Assembly: GCA_963383645.1 (NCBI GenBank)
Contig: OY726559.1
Span: 121,076,239-121,140,238, forward strand
Source: Muscardinus avellanarius
Taxonomy: Eukaryota > Chordata > Mammalia > Rodentia > Gliridae
Length of the DNA: 64,000 nt
Direction: 5' to 3'
A program made the position numbers and the translations under genes. Positions 1 to 12,900 of this stretch are shown here, piece after piece. The notes beneath the pieces are model-generated. The model had not been told where the DNA came from, did not search any database, and was given only the letters and a program-made list of their open reading frames with translations. Numbering within the stretch: position 1 is the stretch's first letter; each line of letters begins with the position of its first letter.

Positions 1-467
1 TTGATGCTTTAACCTTTTTCATTCCCTTACCTGGCCTTTTAACATGAAATCACCAAATTTTCCTTATTTTGTACACACACAGCCTATCATGTGCACTCCC
101 ACTCCCATTCTTTTCCATTTACTCTTGCTGCAGAAGGGCTAGAAAGAAATAGGATTCATGTTAAAGACAAAGTTATCAGTGGTAGCAGAGAATACAAGTG
201 TGACTGTCTTGACTTGGATCTAGTACATATCATATATGTACTTTCTGAAGGGCCTGGAAGAAGATGGGCCGGCGGGTTTGTGATGGCTGTCCTCTGATGT
301 GGTGGTGGAAGGGCTTGTTGTTGCTTAACATACCGGCTTCATTCATCTCTGCAGCGTGGAGCATCTGATTTCATGGCCTCATTTTGCAGTGAGAGGAGAC
401 ACAATACCTTTCTGCCTGTTCATACTCTGCAGATCTTAGGTAGAGTCTTTAAAAGTCATTGGTTATG

Positions 468-670
468 TTGAGCATGGTGGTGCATGCTTGTAATCCCAGT
501 ACCTCGGAGGCTGGGATCCCAAGTATAGCATCATCACAGGTTTGCTGCCAGCCTCAGCTTCTTAGTAAGGCCTTCCACAAATTAGTGAGACCCTGTTTCA
601 AAATAAGCAATAAAAAATAGGGCTGGGAGTGTAGGTCAGAGATAGAATGGCCCTGCACTCAAATCCCAAT

Positions 671-714
<44 letters not shown>
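468..714 (+). repeat. B1-dID SINE ending in a CA microsatellite
   Basis: The B1 half starts at gcatggtggtgcatgcttgt and the ID half at gggctgggagtgtaggtcag. The tail has become (CA)n at 674-714. Confidence 0.85.
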
Positions 715-716
<2 letters not shown>

Positions 717-1794
717 AAAACAACAACATTGGTTGCATGCAAGCCAGAGGAGGAACCAACTCCCTTTCAGGGTAGCCTTGGGTGAATGTCATTAGCCTTC
801 TGTGTCTTGTTTCTGGATATCATCATGCAGGTTCTTTTCAATTATCTAATCTGACGAGGCATGGTTATTGGGACTTTCTAATCTTTCTGGTTTTGCTATT
901 AATTATCATCAGATGGGACTGCCTAGCAACATTTTCTAACCTGAAATTGCCTTTGGTACTGGTTTCCTGGTTTCTGACTGGTATGTAGATAAACATATGT
1001 GACAAATTATTTCATTTATTTTTACAAATCCTTAGAATGTAGTACTGTTTAAAACTAGACTTATCAAGTTGTTTTCTTATGGCTTGAGTAGCTATTGGTT
1101 TAGCCCTTCTTGCTAAAAGATTGTGCTTGGGAAATAAACTTATGGTACTTGATTGTCCATTTTTCTAATCATTAGAGTAGGTCCAAGTACACTTTCTAAA
1201 GAAAAGATGTAGCCCTGCCTTCGGGCTTCCTTTAGCTCTCTTCCAGACAATGGCAATATGGCCCCAACAGGCAGGGTCCTCTGTTTTTATATAGTCCAAC
1301 CTACCCCTGCTCCTTTGTTACGAGGCAGCTTGGTCCTTATTTGACAAGAAGAATGAACTGGGAAGTGTTATGCTATGTTGCTTAATTAGCCAAAGCTCAG
1401 CTGAGAAAAGTGGTATTCAGGAAGCATTATATGATGAACCTTTCAGTAGGTCCATTCATTCTTCTGAATTGGTGGTTCTTAACCTTAGTAGACCATTGAA
1501 CTCAGCTGGGGATACCTGGGTCTTCCTCCCAGAGAATGATTTTGACTCAGGAGATCCAGATATCGTAAAAACTTTTTTTGATAAACTTTAGAATGATCTG
1601 GACTAAATCACTGAAAAGTATAGACTCTGCCCCAGGATAATCCACATGCCATGATCCCAGGATGGGTTTAGGCATCAGTGATGTTTTAGAAAATGTCTGT
1701 GACACTAGTGTGTAACCAAGGCTTAAAATTGTTGCTGTATTCCAAAATGTATTCCTGTAAGGCTTTTGTTTTATTTTATTTATCTATTTATTTA

Positions 1795-1983
1795 TTTTGC
1801 TGGCCTGGGGCATTCTACCTCAGAGCTATTTTTTATTCTTTATTTTTATTCTTTCTTTTGAAACAGGGTCTTACTGAGTTGCTAAGGGCCTCCCTTAATA
1901 GCCAAGGCTGTCTGCCAACCACAATCCTCCTGTCTCAGCCTCCTGAATGCTGGAATTACAAGTGTGGGCCACCACGCCTGGCT
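1795..1983 (-). repeat. B1-dID SINE
   Basis: The reverse-complement ID half (ggggcattctacctcagagc) is followed by a B1 half ending ccaccacgcctggct. Confidence 0.85.
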
Positions 1984-3160
1984 CTTGTTTTCTTTTATGT
2001 AGATTTTTTCTTTTACCTAGGATGTAACATATTGATCCCGGTATAGAGTTGCCTTCCCTGAAATGTGCTCTGGTGAGGTATTATCGTTCTGTGTTGAGGG
2101 AATTGGGAGAAACGATCACACAGAACTCATTGCTGTGACTACTGGAAAGTGTTCGTTGGTTGTATTACTCTCCTCTTTAGGAGGACCCTCGGGGGGAATT
2201 TGTCTGTTAGCATTAGAAGTGGTGTACTTCTCTGGAACGAGTTGGCTGGCTTTTATCTTTAAGCTTGTCGCGCTGATCAAGTTTCTCCTTTATGTAAAAG
2301 CCAGAAAGCTTAGTGCCAGCTCTGTGGCCCACCCATGATTAGTCTATAGATCCGTTGGGTGTCCATTTTTAGGAAGCTTACTACTGTATTTGTTTTTCCC
2401 TGTGCATGTTTGCCTTTGTCTTTCTTGCCTATTTTGAATGTGTTCTCTTACTGCATGGTAGGCATTGCTAGCATCTACGTTAAGCTGCTTTTTTGGAGAT
2501 GGGGTATAAAGAAAACAAGTGAAATTACTAGGTTGGTCTTTACCATTAAGTCAGAAGCTGAACACAGGAACCAGAATGAGTATGTCTGTAAGGTGGATTC
2601 CCCATATATGAAACTGATTTGTCATCTGTACTTGAAAAGTCTGAAAATGTGTAGGCTTGACATAACTTGGACCTCAGGTGTTGTGTTCGGGGGGAAGCAG
2701 GAGGTTTCTATTGTTGAATGTTCCTAACAGGAGGAGATTTCTTAGTGAGGCTAAATGGTCCTGTAGACTTACATGTCTGACCTTGGGCTAGACTGGACTT
2801 GCTAGGATGCATAATCGAGTCTCAGCTTTCGAGGAGTCTGATGTGAAGGAGAGAGACAGGGTAGATTTTAATTATGGGAACCATGGAGAGTACTGGGTGC
2901 TTGTGGGACGGATCTCTTACTTAAAATGACCACACTGAGCTCGGCTTTCCAGCTGTTCTCTGTCTTTGTCTTAGCTTTAGTCCAAGAGCACCTCTCTATC
3001 CTCTATAGCAGGCACACAGTCTCAGATTCAAAGTAGTTCTTTTCTTTGTTCTTTTTTCTTTGCCTACCAACCAAACTCCCAAATAAAGCTTTTATTTTCG
3101 CTCTTCACTAGTCTAATTCAAATGTCTTACGTCTACGTCTTCTTTTTTATTTTCTTTTTT

Positions 3161-3343
3161 ATTTTTGATACTGAACCCAGGGGAATTTTACCTCTGAGCT
3201 GTGTATATATATATATGGGTTTGAAGCAGGGTCTCTCTAGTTTGCTGAGATTCTCACTACTTGCTCAGGCTGGCCTTGAACCTGCAATCCTCCTGTCTCA
3301 GTCTCCCAAATACTGGGATTACAGATGTGGGCCACCATGCCTG
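3161..3343 (-). repeat. B1-dID SINE
   Basis: Starts gatactgaacccagggg and ends ccaccatgcctggtt. A short TA run interrupts the ID half. Confidence 0.85.
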
Positions 3344-3824
3344 GTTTACAGCTCCCTCTTTTATTTCTACTGCCTTAGATGAAACCCTATGTGCTCAAGT
3401 AGGCTCTTGCAGACAATGCAAAATTGGTTTTCTGTATCTGGTCTTCTCATCCCAGCTCTGGTATAAACTGGTGGCCTCTGAAGTAAGGTGCAGAGCCATC
3501 CGCCAGCGGGTGCCGAGCGGCTGGGGCTCTGGGTTTCCATTCTTCAACTAGAGAAACTCCGGGTTTTGCCTTTGTATGTACAAATCTAAAATTTAACTTT
3601 GTTTGGCACTTGCTACTTAAAGAGCTTAAAAGCCATTGCCAGGTTGAGAACTAAGCCATTTCTTTTCTGTGTACATTCTTCTCCATTTCCACTTTACTAT
3701 AGATTTCTAGCTATTCTTGGGATTCTGAATATCACCCTCTCTTCCTGTCTACCTCTTACAAGTCCAGGTCTTTGCTTGTCTAAATACTATTCATATACCA
3801 TTTATTTCTGTTTTTGTTTTTTTT

Positions 3825-4640
3825 TTATATACTGGGGATCAAACCAGGGGCATTCTACCCCTGAGTTATACCTCCAGCCCTTTTTAATTTTTTTTTTTTT
3901 TTGAAACAGGGTCTTTGCTGAATCGCTGAGGATGGTCTCAAACCTACAATCTCTGTCTCAGCCTCCCAAGTACTGGGATTATAGGCATGTACCACCACAG
4001 TGTCCTGCCCTGTTTCATTGCTTCATAATGCCCACCTGCCCTTCCTTTCTTTGCGCGCGCGCTCTCGCGTGCTCTCGCACGCGCTCCCCCCCCCCTCTCT
4101 TCTTTCTACTTGCACTACTGGGGATTGAATCCAGGGGCATTCTACCTCCAAGCTGCACCCCCAGCCTTATTTTTTAGTCTTCATTTTGAAACAGAGTCTT
4201 ACTAAGTTGCGGAGGGCTTCACTGAGTAGCTGAGGCTGGCCATGAACTGTGATCCTCCTGTCTCAGCCTCCTAAGTACTGGGATTACAAGCGTGTGCCAC
4301 CATGCCTGGCTCATATGCTATTTCTTCTATGAGACCTTTCCCGAATCCCCAGCCAGAGAAGGTCTTTCTTGCCTTTGAACTATGATGGGCTTCCTATAGT
4401 TTCTTATAGCACATACCCACTCTTTTTTTTTTTTTTTTGGTGGCACTGGGGATTGAACCCAGGGACATTCTACCTCTGAGCCACACCCCTAGCCCTATTT
4501 TTTATTCTTTCTTTTGAAACAGAGGTTCATTAAGTTGCAGAGGGCCTCACTAAGTAGCTGAGGCTGGCAGGGAACCTCAGTTTTCCTGTCTCAGCCTCCC
4601 AAGTACTGGGATTACAAGTGTGCACCACCATGCCTGGCTC
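3825..4640 (-). repeat. Cluster of three B1-dID SINEs
   Basis: Three copies at about 3825-4007, 4114-4312 and 4428-4638, each starting with a tactggggattgaa-type ID half and ending in a B1 half. Between the first two is a GC-alternating tract followed by poly-C. Confidence 0.85.
4052..4096. repeat. GC-alternating tract followed by poly-C
   Basis: GCGCGCGCGCTCTCGCGTGC, further CTCGCACGCGCT, then about ten C. Alternating purine-pyrimidine DNA of this kind can adopt Z-form (inference). Confidence 0.6.
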
Positions 4641-5789
4641 ATACCCACTCTTATTGTGGCATTGCTGTTATCTACATTCAGAGCTTGTTTCCTACTACCT
4701 GAAACCCAGGAAAAGCAGAATCAAGTTACTTCAAGCTCAGTATCTGCTACAGCATCTGGCAAAATTGTCAGAGCTATTAATTGTACCAACTCTGTGACTG
4801 GCCCTTGTGGGGCAGTCGGAACATAGAGGTCAGTACATGACCCAGTCTCTGTTCTCAGGAAGCCAAACCTATTGAACAGGACAGACCAGTAAAGGAACTC
4901 TTCTTGTCCAGTTTGGTAAAGGCTACCCAAGAGAGCCACTGGGCTGCTTCATAAGCTTGGAGTGTGGCTGGGGTTGTTGAGTCTTAGGGAATGAATGCAG
5001 CTCTCCAGATATAAGGAGAAAATATTCCAGGCAGAAACACATGATGGTTGAGAGGTGTGAAGATGGTGCTAAAGGAGACAAAGGTGTGTGGTTGGTTGTG
5101 TGTAGGGCGGGGAGAAGTGGTGGAGGGTGCTGGGGGAGCTCTGAACCCTGGCAGGGTTTTCTCCCAGGAGGTTAGAGGATCTGAACTGTGAAAGAAGGAA
5201 GATAGTATCTTTTGGCTGTGGTCTTGAGGTTTGCAGTCTAACTGTAAGATAACAGAGAATCCTTTGGCAGTGCCATTTTTTTTCTAGCCAGCCGTAGGCT
5301 TGGCCCAGAACGGGGTGGGGGTGGATGGAGCGGAGAATCTGGCATCAAGGGAGATGAAAGACATTGGGGGGAGGAGCTGGTTGATGGGATTGCAGGCTCA
5401 GTGAGTGAGTCTTCTGGGGAGTTGGAGCTCTGAGACCCGTGGCCACTTGGGATGTTTTGAAACCATGATGGTACAACTAGAGCAGGAGCCAGATAACTGC
5501 AAGGGATAAGAAAATGAGGAAGAAGCAGAGGCTTGGGTGACAGCTGCTTGTTTCAGAATTTGCCGGACAGGAAGGGAAACACGTGGCACTTACGAGGGAC
5601 GGAAAGCCTAGTCTCTTGGCGGGCGGGCATGGAAACCTGCAGGTGGATCCTTGGAAATTCTTACAGATGTAGTCACCCAGCCATATTTCATTCATTCACC
5701 AGTCATTCCCATGTCAGGCATTCTGGTCACTGTTCCTCTTTACTGCAGTGTAGGGTTGGTGTGAGAGCGGCCCTTGAAGTATTAGTGCA

Positions 5790-6213
5790 TTTTTGGTAAT
5801 GGGGATTGAACCAAGGGCATTCTACTTTTGAGCTATACCCTCAGCCCTTTTTTTTCCCCCCTCCGGAACTGGGGATTGAACTCGGCATTCTACCTCTGAG
5901 TTACACCCCCAGCCCTATTTTTTATTCTTTATTTTGAAATAGGGTCTCACTAAGTTGCAGAGGGCCTAAGTAGCTGAGGCTGGCTATGAACCTGTGATCC
6001 TCCTGTCTCAGCCTCCCAAGTACTGGGATCACAAGCGTGCGCCACCATGCCTTGCTGCCCTAGCCCATTTTAAAATTTTTATTTTGAGGCAGGGTCTTCC
6101 CAGCTCGCCGAGAGTCTCGCTACATTGCTGGGACTGATGGTAAACCTGTTTTCCTCCTGTCTCAGCCTCCCAGTGTGGGGGATTAGAGGTGTGGGCCATT
6201 CATTGCACCTGGC
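5790..6213 (-). repeat. B1-dID SINE split by an inserted B1-dID
   Basis: The outer ID half (5790-5848) is separated from its B1 half (about 6058-6213, ending cacctggcc) by a complete inner copy (about 5860-6056). Confidence 0.75.
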
Positions 6214-6362
6214 CATTTTTCCCTTGAATTAGGGTAGAGTCAAAGCTTCTTCCCACCCTTCCTGGGCCTAGTGTCAGTTAACAGTCATGTTGGCAAGAGC
6301 TACTTGATGTTACTTCTGTGAGTTTCAAGAACCTTTTTTTTTTTCTTCTTTTTTTTTTTTTT

Positions 6363-6788
6363 TTTGTGAGTCTGGGGATGGAACGCAGGGGCATTCGACC
6401 TCCAAGCTATATCCCCTGCCCTATTTTTTATTCTTTTTTTGGAAACAGGGTCTCACTGAGTTGCAAAGAGCCTCACTAAGTAGCTGAGGCCATCCGCTAA
6501 CTGCAGTCCTCTAGTCTCAGCCTCCCAAATGCTGGGATTACAAGCGTGTGCCACCAGGCCCAGCTAAGGACCTTTTTTGGGGGAAGGGGTGGTACTGGGG
6601 GTGGAATCCAGAGGCTTTCTACCTCCGGGTTATACTCCCAGACCTATTTTCTATTTTATTTGGAAACAGGGTCTCACAAAGTTGCTGAGACCCTCACTAA
6701 GTAGCTGAGGCTGGCTCTGAACCTGTGCGATTGCCTCCTGTCAGCCCTCCAAGTGCAGGGATTGCAAGCGTGCGCCACCACGCCCGGC
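6363..6788 (-). repeat. Two serial B1-dID insertions next to ACP6 exon 2
   Basis: Copies at about 6363-6564 and 6578-6787. The target sequence appears three times, as caagaacctttttt (6328), taaggaccttttttg (6565) and caagaacctttttt (6787), so both SINEs entered the same site. Confidence 0.85.
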
Positions 6789-6835
6789 AAGAACCTTTTT
6801 TTTTTAACGTGTTGTTTTTTTTATGGTCACAACAG

Positions 6836-6964
6836 GTGGAGTGGAACACCCAGCTATTAGAGGTCCCACCCCAAACTCAGTTTGATTACACGGTCACCAA
6901 TCTAGCTGGTGGTCCGAAGCCACATTCTCCCTACGACTCTCTGTACCACAAGACCACCCTGAAG
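6836..6964 (+). CDS. ACP6: ACP6 coding exon 2
   Basis: Encodes 43 residues from [10 protein letters not shown] to SLYHKTTLK (about 74-116). The acceptor is ...gtcacaacag and the donor is AAG|GTGAGC; phase 0 at both ends. The numbering assumes a single coding exon upstream, as in human. The acceptor lies only about 45 bp from a double SINE insertion (6363-6788), and its pyrimidine tract overlaps the T-rich target site of those insertions. Confidence 0.95.
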
Positions 6965-9900
6965 GTGAGCCTGCTCTCCTGCCCTGGGGTGGGCAGACGC
7001 CGCTTCTCTCTGGGCGAGTTCAGCGGGTGTCCGATCTTCTCTCTCTTCTCCCCACTGCAGGGAGGCATGTTTGCTGGGCAGCTGACCAGGGTGGGCATGC
7101 AGCAGATGTTTGCCCTGGGAGAGCGGCTGAGGAAGAACTACGTGGAGGACACCCCCTTCATCTCGCCGGCCTTCAACCCGCAGGAGGTCTTGTGAGTCAC
7201 CAGCCAAGGAGATGTCACCCCTAATTTAAGGTCTTGAGCCTGAGGAAACCTGCCCCCCAGGCGGCTCCCACTGTTGCCCACGCTGGTTTGGGGGACAACT
7301 TGTCGGATGCAGTTACCCTGTGTCGTGGGATCCTGTGGCCAGGTGGTCGGTAGAGGTCACATTCACTGCCTTTTGAGCCCCTTGGGGGCAAAGCACTCTG
7401 CGAGTGCCACGAGCCCTTCGTGGTCTTGGAGGACGCCTGGCGCCCGTGGAGTAAGGTAGAGCTCCTGTGACCCAGAGTTCCCTGCTGGAGCTCCCCTGCC
7501 TTTTCCTCCCAGCGTCCGTTCCACTAACATGTTTCGGAATCTGGAGTCTACTCGCTGTTTGCTGGCCGGGCTCTTCCAGCGTCAGAAGGAAGGTTTGTGT
7601 TGGGCCTGGGAGTCGGCCCCACCCCAAGGAGCCCTTTCTTCTTGCCTCCAAAGCCCTCCTCTCGTTCACGGTGCCTTTCCCCCTGACTCCTCTCCTGCAG
7701 TAGCTCTTCCGGGCTCCTGCCTGCTGGCCCCGGGCTTCTGTGCACGCAGAAGGCATTAACAGAGGGCAGGAGGCACCCTGGCCTGGGCGCGGCACTGCTA
7801 GCACAGCTCTGATCTTGGTGGGCAGCCACAGCATGGATTAATAACAGATGATGGTATTAGCAAGTGTTCTCTTCACCCCAGGCTTGGATTTTGATATTCA
7901 ACCCGCGGATGTTGTAGGCAACAACTCACAAAGGTTTTGCCGCCAGGGCCTGCATCTCTTTTCCTTCCTGGGTCCTGTGGCCATCACTTGAGGCTGCCTC
8001 TTGTGGTTTGCAGTTGATTTGAATTTACATCTAATCGCCGGTCTGAGTTTCAGATCATCAAGACCTTGCCAGTATTAAATGACTAAATGGTGCCATAGAG
8101 TGAAGGCTCCTGTTATTTTGTTCAGCTTCTTTAGAAGTATCTCAAATAGAAACAAAATATCCATCTGACTTTTTAAAATGTGTAAATAATGAACCTTCAG
8201 GTCAGAGGGGACTGGCCTTGCCCTGAGCGGGCTGGCGCTGCTAAACACAAATGTATGTGTGTGTCTAGTGAACATAAAGTGAACGGGACGCGCTGCCCCT
8301 TATTTCTTGGGAGCCCTTGATTTTTTTTTTTTTTTTTTTTTTGTGGGTCTGGGGATGGAACCCAGGGGCATTCGACCTCCAAGCTACACCCCCTGCCCTA
8401 TTTTTTATTCTTTATTTTGAAACAGGGTCTCACTGAGTTGCAGAGGGCCTCACTAAGTAGCTGAGGCTGTCCGCGAACCGCGATCCTCCAGCCTCCCGAA
8501 TGCTGGGATTACAAGCGTGCGCAACCACACCTGGCTGGGAGCCCTTGATTTTAAGAACAGAATGCCTGCTCTCCTGAAAGCTCTTCACTTACTTAGTTTC
8601 AAATAGGCAAATTCCTCTTCCCAGAACCACAGGAGTGACTGAGGAGGGAAGATGCTTCTTGGTGGCTCCCTTTCTAGAGACAGGCGCTCACTGAGGCTGC
8701 CCCCGCGTCCTCAGTGGGGATAACAGCTCCCCACACAGGGCCCTGCAGCATGGACTCAGTTTGACTTCGGTCACAGCTACTTCTGTGCCTTTTCCAGAAT
8801 CAAGGGACTTGAAGGGCTCACGGAACCTCACAGAGTGCCACCATTAATGAACATGGTGCAATAGTGGTATCGCTTTAGAAATAAAACCCTAGAGAAGTGC
8901 CAGAAGGTTATGTGTAAGCCACAGAGAACTGGGCTGCATGGGAAGCTAGTCTGCCTGCCCTGTTTGGTCGGTCATTCATTCATTCAGTAAATATCGAGTA
9001 TCTACTCAAGCGTGTCTTATTTACCTTAAGCTCTAGTTCTAGTATTCAGACAGGAATAGCAAGCAGATAGAATATTTAAGGTTACAGTGTTACTGCTTTT
9101 GTTATAGGTTTAATTTGAATAGTAACTATTATTCCAAGAGTTAAAGGATTCAGAGCCAAGTGTGTAATCTTAGTACTTGGGAGGCGGAGGAAAGAGAATT
9201 GCAGGTCCCCAGCCAGCCTCAGCGATTTAGACCCTGTTTCAAAAGAAAAAATAAAAATAGGGTTGGGGGCATAACTCAGAGGTAGAGTGCCCCTGAGTTC
9301 CATCCCAGTGCCACCCTCCCTCCAAAAAAGATTTAGTATAGACCAAACATTCTAACTTTACATACATTATTTAATTCTTGTGATAACCCTGTGAGGTCAA
9401 ATGTCATTGTCCCCTTTTACAAATAAGAGAACTGAGATGAAAGCTGAGTAAACTGGCATACACGTATAATACCAGTACTTGGGAGATTGAGATAGGAAGG
9501 TCGTAGGTTTGAGAACAGCCTCAGCAACTTAGACTCTCTGTAAAAATAAAAAATAAAAAAGGGCTGGGGGTGTAGCTCAGAGATGGAATGCCCTTGGATT
9601 GAATCCCCAGTACCACAATAAAATAAATAAATCAAGGGGAAAAAAACAGAAAGAGAGGAATATGTCAGAGAGAGGCCGAATGACTTGCCCATGTACTCAA
9701 AACTGGAAAATGGTGTAAGCGGGCTTCAAACTCTGATAGTCTGGTCTCAGAACTTGTACCCTTCACCTGATACTCAGCTGAGTATCTGAGAATCCGCAGG
9801 TAGACAGGGATGGGCCTCTGTGGTTTGGTGTATTCTTTTCACAGCATTGTCTGCAGAACCCCAGAATTCTTTAGAGGGGTTGCGGGAACTTCAGGAAAGT

Positions 9901-12900
9901 AGGGGAATGGAACAAGGTAGTGGGCTGTGATTTGGACCCTCACTTTGTGAACATTGTTTTTTTTCTTTTTTGTGGCATTAGTGATTGAACCCAGAGGCAT
10001 TCTACCTCTGAACTACACCCAGCCCTGTTTTTTATTCCTTATTTTGAAACATGGTCTTACAGAGTTGAAGAGGACCTCATTAAGTAAGTTGCTGAGGCTG
10101 GTGGCAAACCTGTGATCTTCCTGTCTCAGCCTCCCAAGTACTAGGATTATAAGTGTGTACTACCACGCCCAGTTGACATCAGCACTTTACTATTGTATTT
10201 ATTTATTTATTTTGTATTTGTGGTACTAGGGGTGGAATCCAGAGGCTTTCTACTACTGAGGTATACTCCCAGACCTATTTTCTATTTTATTTGGAAACAG
10301 GGTCTCACTAAGTTGCTGAGAGCCTCACTAAGTAGCTGAGGCTGGCTTCGAACCTGCGCGATCCTCCTGTCTCAGCCTCCCAAGCGCGGGGATTACAAGC
10401 GTGCGTCACCGCGCCCAGCTAGCACTTTACCATTTTATGCAGCAGTGTTGCAGGGTAGGGGAATCCCACTGCTTTAGAAAATACAGAAAATTGCTTTTAG
10501 AGCGTCACTTGTTTGAATTATTTAGGTGAAGTGACTTCCCAAGTTGGCCCCGCTGGTTAGTTGCGGATTCGGGACTTAACTCTCAGGACTTTCAGCCTGC
10601 TCTCCTTCTGTCCAGACCAAAAAGTGTCTGAATTCTAATACTGTAGTAAAGGTGCTGGAGCATTTTTGAAGTCCTGGGCTTCTGACTGTCAGGAATTTGT
10701 TTGGGCAAATAGCTCTTTGGGACTGAGACTTACCTGATTACTCTGTGGATTGGCCTCCATGAATTCTAAAGTGCAGCTCGTGGCAGCAGTTTCTTGAGCT
10801 CAGTGGAAGGAGAACGTGCCACAGGCCCTCCCACTTTCTGGCACAGAGCAGCGCACAGGAAGGTGAGCTTTGGGCATGGCCAGGAGAAGACAAAGATACT
10901 TGTGAATGCTGAGCAGCAGCGATACAAGAAACAGTGGTGTCTAATATTTGGCTCCCACTGGTTCGTCTAGAAGGCCAGCTTCTGTTTGGGGTAAGGTGTG
11001 GGGTCTGAGAGGATTTGCAGTCTTGCAGCAGCCACCCTTCCCCTTTCTACTATTCTAACTCACTGATACGGCGTAGGGGATTGAACTTTGGGAAGCAAGA
11101 AAATAGCTCAGTCTCGAACAAGTTAGGGATAGCCCATTGTCGATGAGAACACCCAAGTGCCAGCAGTGCTCTGAGGCAGGGCCTTGGGGTGGGTCAGGGA
11201 AGCCCTGCGTAAGAGCATTCAGGAACTCCTCACTCAGTTTGGAACAGGCATTTAGGTCTGGGCAGGTCTGTACCTGCTCTGGTCGATTTGTGGCCCAGGA
11301 GGAGGGCATGTGCCAGACAGAGCAAGGCTGCTGCTTGCCTCCTGCAATGCCCAGGCTGTAGGGGAGCTCCAGTTGGCAGGGCCAGGGCATGCGGAGGCGT
11401 TTGCTGTCCTTACGGAGTGGCCTTGTGAACTGCCTCACGGAGCAGCTTTGTCTGTAACAGGAGGAGGAGCAGGAGGGGAAGGAGGAGGGGAAGTGGAGGT
11501 GGGGTGCTGGGAAGTCAAGCTGAAGCCCCTCCTGCTGTGCTTCCAGGACCCGTTGTCATCCACACTGACGAGGCCGGCTCTGAAGTCCTGTATCCCAACT
11601 ATCAAGGCTGCCAGGGCCTGAGGCAGAGAATCAGGTAACTGCCCCCAGGTTCTCACTTGGAGACAGACCCTGCCTGAAGGCCCACCTGACTCACCCTCTG
11701 GGGCAGGTGAGGGATGGGGGCAGTTGAATCACACTTAAGCCCAGCCCCAGCTGTCCAGGAAGCTGGGTGCTTTGCACGGAGGCAGGCTCACGGTGCAGGC
11801 AGGGAATCCAGGCAGAGTCACGAGCTTAGCCAGGCAGATGACATTTCAGTGTGAGTGGGGCTTTGCCTTAAATGTTATCCTCCTGGCAACTCTGGGCTCT
11901 CAAGTGGGGGAGATGTGGACACCAGTGGGTTACGTAGAAGACGATGGAGCCAGACAGCAAGTCCAGGTATGCAAGCACAGAACATGTCCCTTCTCTGACC
12001 AGTGTGTGCCCTGAAGGGTAGACTGGTTTGGGCTGGTGACACATCGTAGTCCTCAGGGACTTCTGGGCTGAACTTGCATTCCATAGAAGAAAGAGAACAC
12101 TGTTTTCACACAGATCTGGACTACTCATTGTTTTTGGCACAATAGAAATGCTAAGCCAAGTGCAGTAGTGTACACCTATAACCATAGCACTTGGGAGGTT
12201 GAGACAGGAAGATTGCAAATTCGATGCCGGGCGTGGTGGCGCACGCTTGTAATCCCCGCGCTTGGGAGGCGGAGACAGGAGGATCGCACAGGTTCGAAGC
12301 CAGCCGTGCTGGCTTAAGAGACCCTGTTTCCAAATAAAAATATAAAAATAGGTCTGGGAGTGTAGCCCGGAGGTAGAAGGGCTTCTAGGAACCCCAGTAC
12401 CACCAAAAAAATAAAAAAATTCGAGGCCAGCCTCAGCAACTTAGTGAGACCCTGTTTCAGAGTAAAAAGTAAAAAGAGTTGGAGGTATGGCTTGGAGGTA
12501 GAATGCCCAGGTTCAATCCCCAGGACTAAAAAAAAAAGAAAGTCTAGCCTTTTGTCCCACTCCTGATTCTTGCTAACTTACAAGTCATTTGACCTCTTGG
12601 CACCTTACCTGACTCATCTAGAAAATGGAAACCAAACCCATAACTAACCCACTAACTAACCCACTAACTAACCCCACTGGGTAGTGCAAGAATTAAGTGA
12701 GATCTCCAGGGTCAAACAAAACACATTTTGTAGACTGTCGATTGCTCTATAATATAAGGGATTTTTTTTCTCTCTCTCGGCAGAGGACGGAAGGAGGCTG
12801 CTACTTTGCAGCCAGGAATCTCAGAGGACTTGAAGAAGCTGAAGGAAGAAATGGGCATTGCCAGTAGTGTTGAGACGGACTTCCTCGCTCTCCTGGACAA

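Larger units (their letters stand above)
1..6835 (+). other. ACP6: ACP6 intron 1 (partial, runs off the left edge)
   Basis: No ACP6 exon is recognisable here. The signal/targeting region and the RHGxRxP catalytic motif, which must precede the first visible exon, are absent, so exon 1 lies left of the window. The interval holds a run of mostly minus-strand B1-dID SINEs (listed separately), a CA microsatellite near 0.67 kb, a GC-alternating tract at 4.05 kb, and unique-looking sequence at about 750-1780, 2000-3150 and 4650-5780. Short open frames in the unique parts look like chance: they resemble no family I recognise and have no splice context. Confidence 0.75.
7593..11546 (+). other. ACP6: ACP6 intron 4 (about 4 kb)
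   Basis: Holds five B1-dID SINEs (8322-8537 minus, 9148-9328 plus, 9437-9632 plus, 9956-10172 minus, 10193-10420 minus) and decayed MIR/L2-like pieces around 8960-9075, 9340-9770 and 10430-10620. A unique stretch at 10620-11546 contains a short GGA-rich run at 11459-11505. I see no extra exon. Confidence 0.8.

Noticed and set aside
1..6835. Search for ACP6 exon 1 (RHGxRxP motif) in the left part of the window
   Set aside because: No frame shows the motif or the expected sequence before VEWN; the exon must lie outside.
12634..12677. Interstitial telomere repeat
   Set aside because: The unit is 12 bp (CTAACCCACTAA), not tandem CCCTAA, and only about three copies are present.
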